From the NCBI GenBank assembly GCA_946188175.1, contig CAMHUJ010000152.1, positions 1 to 5,356 of the forward strand: a DNA stretch of 5,356 nucleotides, in the 5' to 3' direction. Numbering within the stretch: position 1 is the first letter of the stretch; the number at the start of each line of letters is the position of its first letter. The DNA is from an uncultured Ruminococcus sp. (lineage in GTDB: Bacteria > Bacillota > Clostridia > Oscillospirales > Ruminococcaceae). Both the position numbers and the translations under genes were made by a program. Of this stretch, positions 1-4,888 are shown piece by piece. Under the pieces are notes generated by a model. That model did not search any database and was not told the DNA's origin. It was given only the letters and a program-made list of their open reading frames with translations.

Positions 1-336
1 ACTGTTGTATATTGGAAACAAGTAATATTTGCAATTGCAATTTTATTATTCTCTTATGAGTTCGGCTATACATTTGGCAATATTTTGAGAGGAAATCCAA
101 TCTCAATTGTAGTTGTTTGTGTGTATGTATTATTTATTCCACCACTATTTGCATATGATATAGCGAATGTATTTAACAATATTGCAAAAGAAATCTTTGA
201 ATTTGTTGGAACATTTACATTAAATAAAGCGATTGATGTTTCCATATTCAACGGCGTACTGGAATTGGTAGGATTATTTATTGCAATGATTTTATGTAAC
301 ATTATAATATCAAAAAAACGAAGTGCATATGTCTAA
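1..336 (+). CDS. C-terminal part of a multi-spanning membrane protein (possible ABC-2-type permease)
   Basis: The frame is open from the first base of the window to TAA at 334-336, giving 111 residues of a protein whose start lies upstream. Three hydrophobic segments are visible at about residues 8-25, 33-55 and 85-106, followed by a short basic tail (SKKRSAYV), as expected for the last helix of a membrane protein ending in the cytoplasm. Helix spacing and tail resemble the end of ABC-2-type exporter permeases, but no diagnostic motif is present, so that family call is an inference. A TTG at 85 could in principle start translation, but the frame runs through it and no good ribosome binding site precedes it. 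Base composition is about 29% GC over the first 300 bases, far below the roughly 55% of the sequence after it, which suggests horizontal acquisition. Confidence 0.7.
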   Translation, partial: TVVYWKQVIFAIAILLFSYEFGYTFGNILRGNPISIVVVCVYVLFIPPLFAYDIANVFNNIAKEIFEFVGTFTLNKAIDVSIFNGVLELVGLFIAMILCNIIISKKRSAYV

Positions 337-366
337 TACTTTTAGTTTATAGTTGCAAGGACATGA

Positions 367-528
367 GAGCAACCAGAGAGCACATCTGCCGTCCGGATTG
401 CACAGGCGAAAACCGTAAAGCAGTATATCAGCAGCTCCATGAGCATGTTCCCTTCCTATGAAGAAGAGGTCGAGGCGGCGGGTGCATTTGCCAATACGCC
501 CTTCGGAAACCGGCACGGCTGGAAATAA
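367..528 (+). pseudogene. 3' fragment of an unidentified gene
   Basis: The frame is open from just after a TGA at 364-366 to TAA at 526-528 and encodes about 53 residues. Its composition (about 55% GC) and codon choice resemble the genes further downstream and not the AT-rich sequence before it. The residues look like real protein: an amphipathic stretch (VRIAQAKTVKQYISSS) and then an acidic helix ending in FANTPFGNRHGWK. No start codon with a ribosome binding site opens this frame near its beginning, and stops at 343-345 and 364-366 close it upstream. The simplest reading is the tail of a gene whose 5' part was lost when the AT-rich segment arrived. I do not recognise the family. A hairpin begins about 23 bases after the stop, consistent with a true gene end. 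Confidence 0.45.
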
Positions 529-550
529 GCCGCATCGCTGTCAGACTGAA

Positions 551-594
551 ACAAAAGAGGTGCAAGCCGGAAGGTCTGCACCTCTTGATTTTGT
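551..594 (+). terminator. hairpin terminator after the gene fragment
   Basis: A perfect 10-bp stem (555-564 with 577-586; arms AAGAGGTGCA and TGCACCTCTT) is capped by three further pairs closing a GGAA tetraloop at 569-572. The flanking ACAAAA (551-556) and TTTTGT (589-594) can pair as well, with a two-base bulge. The T-rich stretch after the stem is interrupted (GATTTTG), so it is a good but not textbook intrinsic terminator. The symmetric A/T flanks would let it act on both strands. Confidence 0.7.
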
Positions 595-726
595 ATGATT
601 GTCCGGACAGTCCGCAAACAGCGGCGGCAACGCAATCTTAACATGATACGGTAAGAACTGTTCCTCTGTTTTGATCATTTGCAGACGGCGTGCCTCAGAT
701 CATTTTCAACGGTTGTTCCCGCCTGC
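595..726. other. intergenic gap with overlapping small palindromes, no gene seen
   Basis: Between the hairpin and the next promoter I find no coding frame with a start and ribosome binding site on either strand. GTCCGGAC (601-608) and CGGACAGTCCG (604-614) are overlapping dyads. GATCATTT occurs twice (673-680 and near 700), about 25 bases apart. Any of these could bind a regulator of the downstream promoter, but nothing in the sequence demonstrates it. Confidence 0.3.
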
Positions 727-755
727 TTGACAAAAAAACTGTTATGTGCTATGCT
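727..755 (+). promoter_or_regulatory. sigma-A-type promoter of the DUF4291-SPL operon
   Basis: TTGACA at 727-732 is a perfect -35 box. A 17-base spacer separates it from TATGCT at 750-755, which is preceded by TGTGC and so carries an extended -10 (TGn). The expected start point is about 761-763. That leaves a leader of only about 14 bases, beginning at the Shine-Dalgarno AGGAGA (762-767) in front of the ATG at 776. Confidence 0.85.
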
Positions 756-775
756 GAATGCAGGAGATGATAAAT

Positions 776-1333
776 ATGACACCCGAACGCGAAATCCGCG
801 CCGTATACAACGATGAAACAATCCGCGTTTATCAGGCATACAATGCCGCAATCGCCGCCGAAGCAGTCCGTCTCGGCACCTTCGGCAGTCAGTTCAGCAT
901 GAACCGGATGACATGGATCAAGCCCTCCTTTCTCTGGATGATGTACCGCTGCGGCTGGGCGGAAAAGGAGAATCAGGAGCATGTGCTGGCGATTGATCTC
1001 AAACGCAGCGGCTTTGATTACGCCGTGCAGCATGCCGTACAGTCATCCTATTATCCGGAATCCGGCATCACAAGGGAGGAATGGCAGGCAGCTGTCAGCG
1101 CTTCGGATGTCCGCATACAGTGGGATCCGGAGAAGGATCTGCACGGGCAGAATCTGCCGTACCGTTCCATTCAGCTCGGACTGCGCGGCGATGCTGTCCG
1201 CAGATATGTCAGCGAATGGATGACGGCAGTCGCCGATATTACACCGTATGTCAAAGACCTGAACCGCCGCCGGCAGAACGGCGAAGACATTGCAGCACTG
1301 CTGCCGCAGGAGCGGCCCTATCCGCAGGGGTGA
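776..1333 (+). CDS. DUF4291 family protein
   Basis: This 185-residue protein matches the DUF4291 family by its conserved blocks: REIRAVYNDETIRVYQAYN near the N-terminus, the MNRMTWIKPSFLWMMYRCGW block at residues 42-61, WDPEKDL followed by LPYRSIQLGL at 116-136, and ALLPQERPYP at the C-terminus (174-183). Length is typical of the family, and it has no signal peptide or membrane segment, so it should be cytosolic. The family is functionally uncharacterised as far as I know, and I assign no reaction. An in-frame ATG at 758 would add six residues, but it lies upstream of the predicted transcript start. ATG 776 has AGGAGA eight bases before it and begins where family homology begins. It is first in an operon: its stop lies five bases before the ATG of the radical SAM gene, whose ribosome binding site overlaps that stop. 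The strong promoter suggests steady expression. Confidence 0.9.
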   Translation: MTPEREIRAVYNDETIRVYQAYNAAIAAEAVRLGTFGSQFSMNRMTWIKPSFLWMMYRCGWAEKENQEHVLAIDLKRSGFDYAVQHAVQSSYYPESGITREEWQAAVSASDVRIQWDPEKDLHGQNLPYRSIQLGLRGDAVRRYVSEWMTAVADITPYVKDLNRRRQNGEDIAALLPQERPYPQG

Positions 1334-1338
1334 CATAT

Positions 1339-2202
1339 ATGCATACGATCAAAGCAAAATCCATTCTGTCCGCGCAGAACGGCATGAACCTCTGCCGCGG
1401 CTGCCAGCACGGCTGCATCTACTGCGACAGCCGCAGCACATGCTATCAGATCACGCATGATTTCGAGGATATCGCAGTCAAGACAAATGCGCCGGAGCTG
1501 CTGGAAAAAGCACTGCGCAGCAAGCGAAAAAAATGCATGATCGGCACCGGCTCGATGAGCGACCCGTATCTGCCCGCAGAACGCGAACTGCGTCTGATGC
1601 GGCGCTGTCTGGAGCTGATAGCAAAGTATGATTTCGGCGCGGCAGTGCTGACAAAATCCGATCTTGTGCTGCGCGATCTCGACCTGCTGGAGCAGATCAA
1701 CCGGCAGCAGAAGGCAGTCGTCCAGATGACGCTGACGACCTATGACGAAGCGCTCTGCCGGATCATCGAGCCGCATGTCTGCACGACCGCGCGCCGCGCC
1801 GAGGTACTGCGCATCCTGTATGCGCACGACATCCCGACGGTCGTCTGGATGTCACCGCTGCTCCCGTGGCTGAATGATACGGAGGAGAATCTGCGCGGCA
1901 TTCTGCAATACTGCATCGACGCGCATGTGAAGGGAATCGTCTGCTTCGGTATCGGCATGACGCTCCGCGAGGGCAACCGCGAATACTTCTATCAGGCACT
2001 CGACCGGCATTTTCCGGGGCTGCGCCGACGATATGAGCAGACATACGGCGAAGCCTATGAGATCGTCAGTCCGAACAATGCCGCACTGATGCGGCTCTTT
2101 CATGAGACCTGCGAAGCACACGGTATTCTGCATACGCCGGAAGATTGCTTTGCGTATTTGCAGGAACTGCCGGAGCCCTTTGAGCAGCTCAGTTTATTGT
2201 AA
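1339..2202 (+). CDS. SPL-family (COG1533, SplB-like) radical SAM protein
   Basis: This 287-residue protein carries the radical SAM signature CxxxCxxC (C22, C26, C29 in GCQHGCIYCDSRS), which binds a 4Fe-4S cluster that cleaves S-adenosylmethionine to a 5'-deoxyadenosyl radical. Further blocks fit the spore-photoproduct-lyase-like family: MIGTGSMSDPYLPAE (67-81), VLTKSDLVLRDLDLLEQI (103-120), the barrel strand MTLTTYDE (130-137), MSPLLPWLND (171-180) and TLREGNREYFYQALD (208-222). It is shorter than true spore photoproduct lyase (about 340 residues), so thymine-dimer repair should not be assumed; most COG1533 members have no known substrate. The start at 1339 has AGGGGTGA (1326-1333), which overlaps the stop of the DUF4291 gene and suggests translational coupling. 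A longer upstream reading in this frame only runs through the other gene. Tandem TAA TAA closes the frame before a strong hairpin. Confidence 0.92.
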   Translation: MHTIKAKSILSAQNGMNLCRGCQHGCIYCDSRSTCYQITHDFEDIAVKTNAPELLEKALRSKRKKCMIGTGSMSDPYLPAERELRLMRRCLELIAKYDFGAAVLTKSDLVLRDLDLLEQINRQQKAVVQMTLTTYDEALCRIIEPHVCTTARRAEVLRILYAHDIPTVVWMSPLLPWLNDTEENLRGILQYCIDAHVKGIVCFGIGMTLREGNREYFYQALDRHFPGLRRRYEQTYGEAYEIVSPNNAALMRLFHETCEAHGILHTPEDCFAYLQELPEPFEQLSLL

Positions 2203-2244
2203 TAAAAAGCGACCGCAGTATCAGAGATTCCGTGAGGGAATGAA

Positions 2245-2272
2245 AAAGCATCGGCATTTCTGCCGATGCTTT
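2245..2272. terminator. bidirectional intrinsic terminator between convergent genes
   Basis: A perfect 12-bp stem (2245-2256 with 2261-2272; arms AAAGCATCGGCA and TGCCGATGCTTT) closes a 4-base loop. On the minus strand it is followed by a run of five Ts and lies only four bases past the stop of the gene at 2277-2597. On the plus strand it ends in CTTTGTTCTTAT, about 42 bases after the radical SAM stop. It can serve both convergent transcripts. Confidence 0.9.
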
Positions 2273-2276
2273 GTTC

Positions 2277-2597
2277 TTATAATTTGGTATAAGTATTCGT
2301 GTGTAAACTATCTTTTTGCGAATTGACTCTGATTCCAAGTGCAGACTGATTCTCAAATAACTTCACACCCAAATTCGCCGGTGGAGATTGAACCAGTTCT
2401 CTTAATGCAAATGTGTGTCCGTGTCCGGACGGCATTTTAGCTATTTCGTCCTTTATTTTTTTCCACATATTCGCGTAGGTTCGTTCTTCCAATGCGACGT
2501 CGCGACAGTAAGAGGAAACATCCGGATAACCGTTCGCATTTGCTAATTGCTGCAATTTCGCCCATTCATTTCCATTGACAGAAAATTGAACTCTCAT
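2277..2597 (-). CDS. small ribbon-helix-helix / DUF1413-like protein, probable DNA-binding regulator
   Basis: The gene encodes 106 residues. The N-terminus (MRVQFSVNGNEWAKLQQLANANGYPDVSSYCRDVAL, divided here as residues 1-20 and 21-36) fits a ribbon-helix-helix fold: a basic beta strand at 2-7, helix A at about 10-22, a turn at Gly23-Pro25, and helix B at about 27-38. Such proteins bind DNA as dimers through the strand. The C-terminal half resembles DUF1413: TFALRELVQSPPANLG at 62-77, a short spacer, then an ending in YTKL. Both calls are by pattern only. The start is well supported, with AAGGAGA (minus strand, 2612-2606) eight bases upstream. It has its own promoter, overlapped by dyad and direct repeats, and no partner gene on its strand, so it is a single-gene unit and not an obvious toxin-antitoxin pair. 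Autoregulation through those repeats is an inference. Confidence 0.75.
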   Translation of the reverse strand: MRVQFSVNGNEWAKLQQLANANGYPDVSSYCRDVALEERTYANMWKKIKDEIAKMPSGHGHTFALRELVQSPPANLGVKLFENQSALGIRVNSQKDSLHTNTYTKL

Positions 2598-2616
2598 TTT
2601 TTATCTCTCCTTATAT

Positions 2617-2654
2617 ATATGATCAAGGCGTCTGTTCAGATACCTTGATCATAT
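2617..2654. repeat. perfect 12-bp inverted repeat, likely operator
   Basis: ATATGATCAAGG (2617-2628) and CCTTGATCATAT (2643-2654) are exact reverse complements separated by 14 bases. The right arm overlaps two bases of the minus-strand -10 box and the predicted start point (about 2646). The left arm abuts the ribosome binding site. Most of the right arm would lie upstream of the transcript start, so an RNA hairpin is unlikely and a protein-bound DNA operator is the better reading. Each arm also contains the palindrome TGATCA. Confidence 0.65.
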
Positions 2655-2722
2655 TATAGCACATAAAAGGCATCTGTTCAATCCCCTGAAACAATATTTG
2701 TATGAATAGACGTAACTGTTCA
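2632..2722. repeat. three CTGTTCA direct repeats at exact 42-bp spacing
   Basis: CTGTTCA occurs at 2632-2638, 2674-2680 and 2716-2722, with start-to-start distances of 42 and 42 bases, or four turns of B-DNA. Copies 1 and 2 match over 11 of 12 bases (GGCGTCTGTTCA and GGCATCTGTTCA). Copies 2 and 3 share CTGTTCA followed by ATCC or GTCC. Copy 2 overlaps the -35 box of the minus-strand promoter, copy 1 lies just inside the transcript, and copy 3 is about 70 bases upstream. A weaker GTTCAG at 2759-2764 falls 41 bases further on. The same-face phasing suggests cooperative binding by one protein, probably the adjacent ribbon-helix-helix product. Confidence 0.6.
2653..2681 (-). promoter_or_regulatory. 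promoter of the ribbon-helix-helix/DUF1413 gene
   Basis: On the minus strand, TTGAAC (2681-2676) is followed by a 17-base spacer and a perfect TATAAT (2658-2653), with TGTGC directly before the -10. The predicted start is near 2646, giving a leader of about 49 bases. The -35 box is embedded in the second CTGTTCA copy and the -10 touches the inverted repeat, so bound repressor would block polymerase. Confidence 0.85.
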
Positions 2723-2761
2723 GTCCTGCTGAGAATTCCACAAAGTTGAAAACAAGAAGTT

Positions 2762-2784
2762 CAGAGTCAAAAACTGTGATTCTG
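2762..2784. other. 8-bp imperfect hairpin just upstream of the transposase promoter
   Basis: CAGAGTCA (2762-2769) can pair with TGATTCTG (2777-2784) over eight positions, one of them a G-T wobble, around a 7-base loop. It lies four bases before the -35 box of the IS66 remnant. It could be part of the left end of the insertion sequence or an element shielding the transposase from outside transcription. No terminal inverted repeat pair can be shown because the right end is missing. Confidence 0.3.
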
Positions 2785-2788
2785 TCAA

Positions 2789-2817
2789 TTTACAGCCACC
2801 GAAAAATGTGCTATACT
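2789..2817 (+). promoter_or_regulatory. promoter of the IS66 transposase remnant
   Basis: TTTACA (2789-2794), a 17-base spacer and TATACT (2812-2817), with TGTGC before the -10, make a strong sigma-A-type promoter. The expected start is near 2824. The 27-base leader contains GGTGGTGA (2837-2844) six bases before the ATG at 2851. Confidence 0.8.
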
Positions 2818-2850
2818 GAAGAAAAAGCAAAATAGCGGTGGTGAAAAAGG

Positions 2851-3222
2851 ATGACAGTGATAGAAGAACTCATGGCAACCGTCAAGGCACAACAACATAC
2901 GATTGAGGTTCTGACCATCAAATTGGAAGAGACCAATGCCAAGCTCGACAAAGCCAATGCCAGAATAGCAGAATTAGAAGAACAGCTGCATAAAGACAGC
3001 CATAACAGCAGCAAACCACCGTCCTCAGACGGCTATGAAAAGCCTGCACCGAAAAGTCAGCGAAAAACGAGCGGAAAGAGAGCAGGCGGTCAGACCGGAC
3101 ACAAGGGAAATCATATGATGCTGGGCGCCACCGACCGAATCGAGACGGTATATCCGCAGCACTTGCCGTCTGTTTTGCGTATGATGCAGCATTTCAGCCC
3201 GGCACGGCTGCAACAGCTTTGA
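2851..3222 (+). pseudogene. truncated IS66-family transposase (N-terminal domains only)
   Basis: The 123-residue frame begins like a complete IS66 transposase. A leucine-zipper-like coiled coil (about 2-48) with Leu/Ile repeats is followed by the hallmark NSSKPPSSD (52-60) and GGQTGHKG (79-86). Family members are usually around 450-550 residues. After YPQH (101-104), where the zinc-finger cysteines should follow, the frame loses similarity and stops at 3220-3222. Another frame at 3165-3190 reads VCFAYDA, similar to the expected CxxC-type finger, so a small indel near 3163 followed by a deletion is likely. The catalytic DDE region is absent and no right end is seen before the gene at 3274. Promoter and ribosome binding site are intact, so a short coiled-coil/DNA-binding fragment might still be made, but it cannot transpose. 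Confidence 0.85.
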
Positions 3223-3252
3223 TTGTTTTCATGGTATCACCTGCATTTCAAT

Positions 3253-3275
3253 GCTTTTCAGATACTGATAAGTTC
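3253..3275. repeat. 23-bp direct repeat, copy 1, at the 3' end of the membrane-protein gene
   Basis: GCTTTTCAGATACTGATAAG plus the next three bases matches 4560-4582 at 22 of 23 positions (A at 3270, C at 4577). The copy overlaps the last two bases of the stop codon of the gene at 3274-4500. On the minus strand both copies read TxQYLKS in the frame following that stop. Confidence 0.8.
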
Positions 3276-4500
3276 AGTCGGCAGTATAATCTGCAAGGGT
3301 GTGTTCGCCGGTGTATTCCCATGTCTCGCAGCTGTAGGCTCCGAGGTATTCTCCGGTCTCCGCGCTGGAAAGCTGATAGAACACCAGACCGGTTTTGTAG
3401 GTATCCCAGACCTCTTTGGATGCAGGATGAAGTGTGCCGTCCGAAAACTCGATCACATAGCCGTATTCCTCGTCCTGATACTTATCTGTGATTTTGTATT
3501 TGGCGATTTCCCAGTCTGCTGCCCGATCACCGATCTTCGACTGAATGATTGCATCCGTCAGCGCATATTTCCCGTTTGCGAGCGTGCTCTGCGAGGATTT
3601 CGGATCAAGCCGGTTATAGACCTTGAAATCAGAATCATTCACATCTCCGAATGCAGCGAATAAAAGCAGCCCGATGCCGACAATCACAAAGAGCGATGCA
3701 AATGCAATCCCGGCAATCGACGAACTGACGGGAGAACGTCCGTCGTCGGCATAAACCGGTTCATCCGGTTTTTTCGGGTGGATATGGACATCAACCTGCT
3801 CTCCGATCGCCATCATCGCATTGCGGCCAGAGCTTTCCGGATTGATTGCCTGATAGAATTCGCCGTTGTATTCATATTCAAAAATCTCATGCGTCCACAG
3901 CCGCGGAGGGCTGTTTTTGGCATGGTGAATATGTCTTGCATAGCCGATGCAGCGTGCCGGAACAGTTTCACCGTATGATTTGCGTGCGCGGAGCATCTGC
4001 TTGATGGAAACGGCAGAGAAAATCAGTCCGCCCCATGCAAAAACTGCGCCTGTCAGACCGATAAACGCACGCGCCGGTCCGATCACAGGAATCAGCGCCG
4101 TGGATACAATAATCATCAGACCGAGCAGTGCAAGCAGCACACCGACTGTCCGCGTGCCGAGCGCTGTTTCAGCAGAGTCTTCACTTTCTGCCTTTCCGCT
4201 GATCGCAATTATCAGACCGAAGATCAGAAATAATGCGCCGAACATCATTGTGCCGATTGCAGGATGCCCCATTATCAGCGCGACGATAAAGCCAGCGATA
4301 AGCCCGAGAAACAGGAGCAATGCGAGAATGCTCAGAAACGTCTGCAAAGGCGAAGCCGCCAGATTTTTCGGATGAAGCTGTTTGAGACCGTTTCTTATTT
4401 GCTGTTCCCGCTGATGCGCGATCAGACCGTGCTCTTCATCGGCAGAAAGAAACTGACGGGAATCATATATCCAATTTACATTGTCCGGATCGTAACGCAT
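3274..4500 (-). CDS. five-helix membrane protein with DUF3592-like segment
   Basis: The product has 408 residues. A polar N-terminus (1-50) has no signal peptide. It is followed by four hydrophobic helices at about 53-77, 81-101, 118-139 and 144-164, a soluble segment (about 168-258), a fifth helix (262-285) and a 120-residue polar C-terminal domain. The middle segment, with FEYEYNGEFYQAINPESSG, then a GEQVDVHIHPKKPDEPVYAD-type stretch at 233-252, resembles DUF3592, whose function is unknown. The C-terminal domain (YVIEFSDGTLHPASKEVWDTY) is not recognised. ATG at 4500 has AGGAA (minus strand, 4511-4507) six bases upstream. Transcription probably starts near 4654. No convincing terminator lies between its stop and the convergent IS66 remnant 51 bases away. 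In-frame sequence after the TGA would add only 14 codons before the next stop. Confidence 0.8.
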   Translation of the reverse strand: MRYDPDNVNWIYDSRQFLSADEEHGLIAHQREQQIRNGLKQLHPKNLAASPLQTFLSILALLLFLGLIAGFIVALIMGHPAIGTMMFGALFLIFGLIIAISGKAESEDSAETALGTRTVGVLLALLGLMIIVSTALIPVIGPARAFIGLTGAVFAWGGLIFSAVSIKQMLRARKSYGETVPARCIGYARHIHHAKNSPPRLWTHEIFEYEYNGEFYQAINPESSGRNAMMAIGEQVDVHIHPKKPDEPVYADDGRSPVSSSIAGIAFASLFVIVGIGLLLFAAFGDVNDSDFKVYNRLDPKSSQSTLANGKYALTDAIIQSKIGDRAADWEIAKYKITDKYQDEEYGYVIEFSDGTLHPASKEVWDTYKTGLVFYQLSSAETGEYLGAYSCETWEYTGEHTLADYTAD

Positions 4501-4538
4501 AATCTGTTCCTTTCTTATCGCATAAGAATACCGAGCCG

Positions 4539-4637
4539 TTATAATTCTTCAAGCCCGGAGCTTTTCAGATACTGATCAGTTCCGCCAAATTATTCCGGAG
4601 AACTGCTGTGATACAAGCAGCGTGAACGCGCCTTCAT
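4539..4637 (-). other. leader region with short ORF and decayed coding remnant
   Basis: On the minus strand an ATG at 4637 opens a 15-codon frame (MKARSRCLYHSSSPE) ending at TAA 4592-4590. The same frame continues after that stop as FGGTDQYLKSSGLEEL to TAA at 4541-4539. The TDQYLKS part lies in the 23-bp repeat. The upstream AGGA is about nine bases from the ATG, a weak ribosome binding site. It may be a leader peptide or the leftover end of a lost neighbouring gene; the second reading seems likelier because the repeat is shared in the same reading phase with the end of the downstream gene. Confidence 0.35.
4560..4582. repeat. 23-bp direct repeat, copy 2, in the leader of the membrane-protein gene
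   Basis: This copy differs from 3253-3275 at one position. The two copies lie in the same orientation 1307 bases apart and bracket the whole gene at 3274-4500, so recombination between them would remove it. On the minus strand the match extends imperfectly by four more bases, to 24 of 27. Confidence 0.8.
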
Positions 4638-4660
4638 GTGTGACAGTCCTGTTTACATAT

Positions 4661-4689
4661 AGTGTAGCACAATTCGGGGCGGAAGTCAA
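4661..4689 (-). promoter_or_regulatory. promoter of the membrane-protein gene
   Basis: On the minus strand, TTGACT (4689-4684), a 17-base spacer and TACACT (4666-4661) with TGTGC before the -10 form a good promoter. The predicted start near 4654 leaves a leader of about 154 bases before the ATG at 4500, long for this window. No competing promoter with correct spacing was found nearer the gene. Confidence 0.75.
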
Positions 4690-4815
4690 GAGCAGGGTAG
4701 GTGAATGATTGTGAGGCATATGAGAAGTGCGCATCTTAGCGTAAACTTTTCTGCAAGCAGCACTTCTGAACGAAATCGAAAAAAGCAAAACAGCATAAAC
4801 ACACAAATAATTGAA
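4690..4815. other. intergenic gap with imperfect inverted repeat, no gene seen
   Basis: TGAGAAGTGC (4721-4730) and GCACTTCTGA (4760-4769) are reverse complements at 9 of 10 positions, separated by 29 bases. They lie between the promoter at 4661-4689 and the terminator at 4816-4845. No plus-strand promoter with correct spacing precedes the terminator, so I do not call a small RNA. The open frames crossing here run through the terminator hairpin and have no coding character. Confidence 0.35.
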
Positions 4816-4845
4816 ATCCCGACAAATCATAAGATTTGTCGGGAT
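4816..4845. terminator. intrinsic terminator downstream of the 154-residue gene
   Basis: A perfect 13-bp stem (4816-4828 with 4833-4845; arms ATCCCGACAAATC and GATTTGTCGGGAT) closes an ATAA loop. It lies 43 bases after the minus-strand stop at 4889, whose transcript would end in a moderately T-rich tail (TTCAATTATTT). On the plus strand it is followed by CTTTTTG, so it could stop transcription from either side. Confidence 0.88.
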
Positions 4846-4888
4846 CTTTTTGCAAATACGGTATTTATCGGTAAACGGGACATCGGCT

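Noticed and set aside
363..461. A 32-codon plus-strand frame starting ATG at 363.
   Set aside because: It has no convincing ribosome binding site and overlaps the more protein-like fragment in the other frame.
758..775. Alternative ATG at 758 for the DUF4291 gene, adding six residues.
   Set aside because: It lies between the -10 box and the predicted transcript start and has no ribosome binding site of its own. ATG 776 has AGGAGA well placed and matches where family similarity begins.
1081..1338. An 86-residue N-terminal extension of the radical SAM protein.
   Set aside because: It overlaps the DUF4291 gene in another frame and has no family similarity. The ATG at 1339 has a good ribosome binding site and begins with typical family sequence.
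1318..1827. A 169-codon minus-strand open frame.
   Set aside because: It is antisense to the radical SAM coding region, with Cys/Ala/Arg-rich content typical of a shadow frame and no promoter or ribosome binding site.
3195..3211. Small hairpin CAGCC/GGCTG as a possible terminator between the IS66 remnant and the membrane gene.
   Set aside because: It has only five pairs and no T-run on either strand, and it lies inside the remnant coding frame.
3223..3663. A 146-codon plus-strand frame with hydrophobic stretches.
   Set aside because: It lies antisense to the better-supported membrane-protein gene, has no ribosome binding site, and its hydrophobicity mirrors codon bias of the other strand.
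4690..4851. A plus-strand small RNA ending at the T-rich terminator at 4816-4851.
   Set aside because: I found no plus-strand promoter with acceptable boxes and spacing upstream. The hairpin is explained by the minus-strand gene ending 43 bases away.
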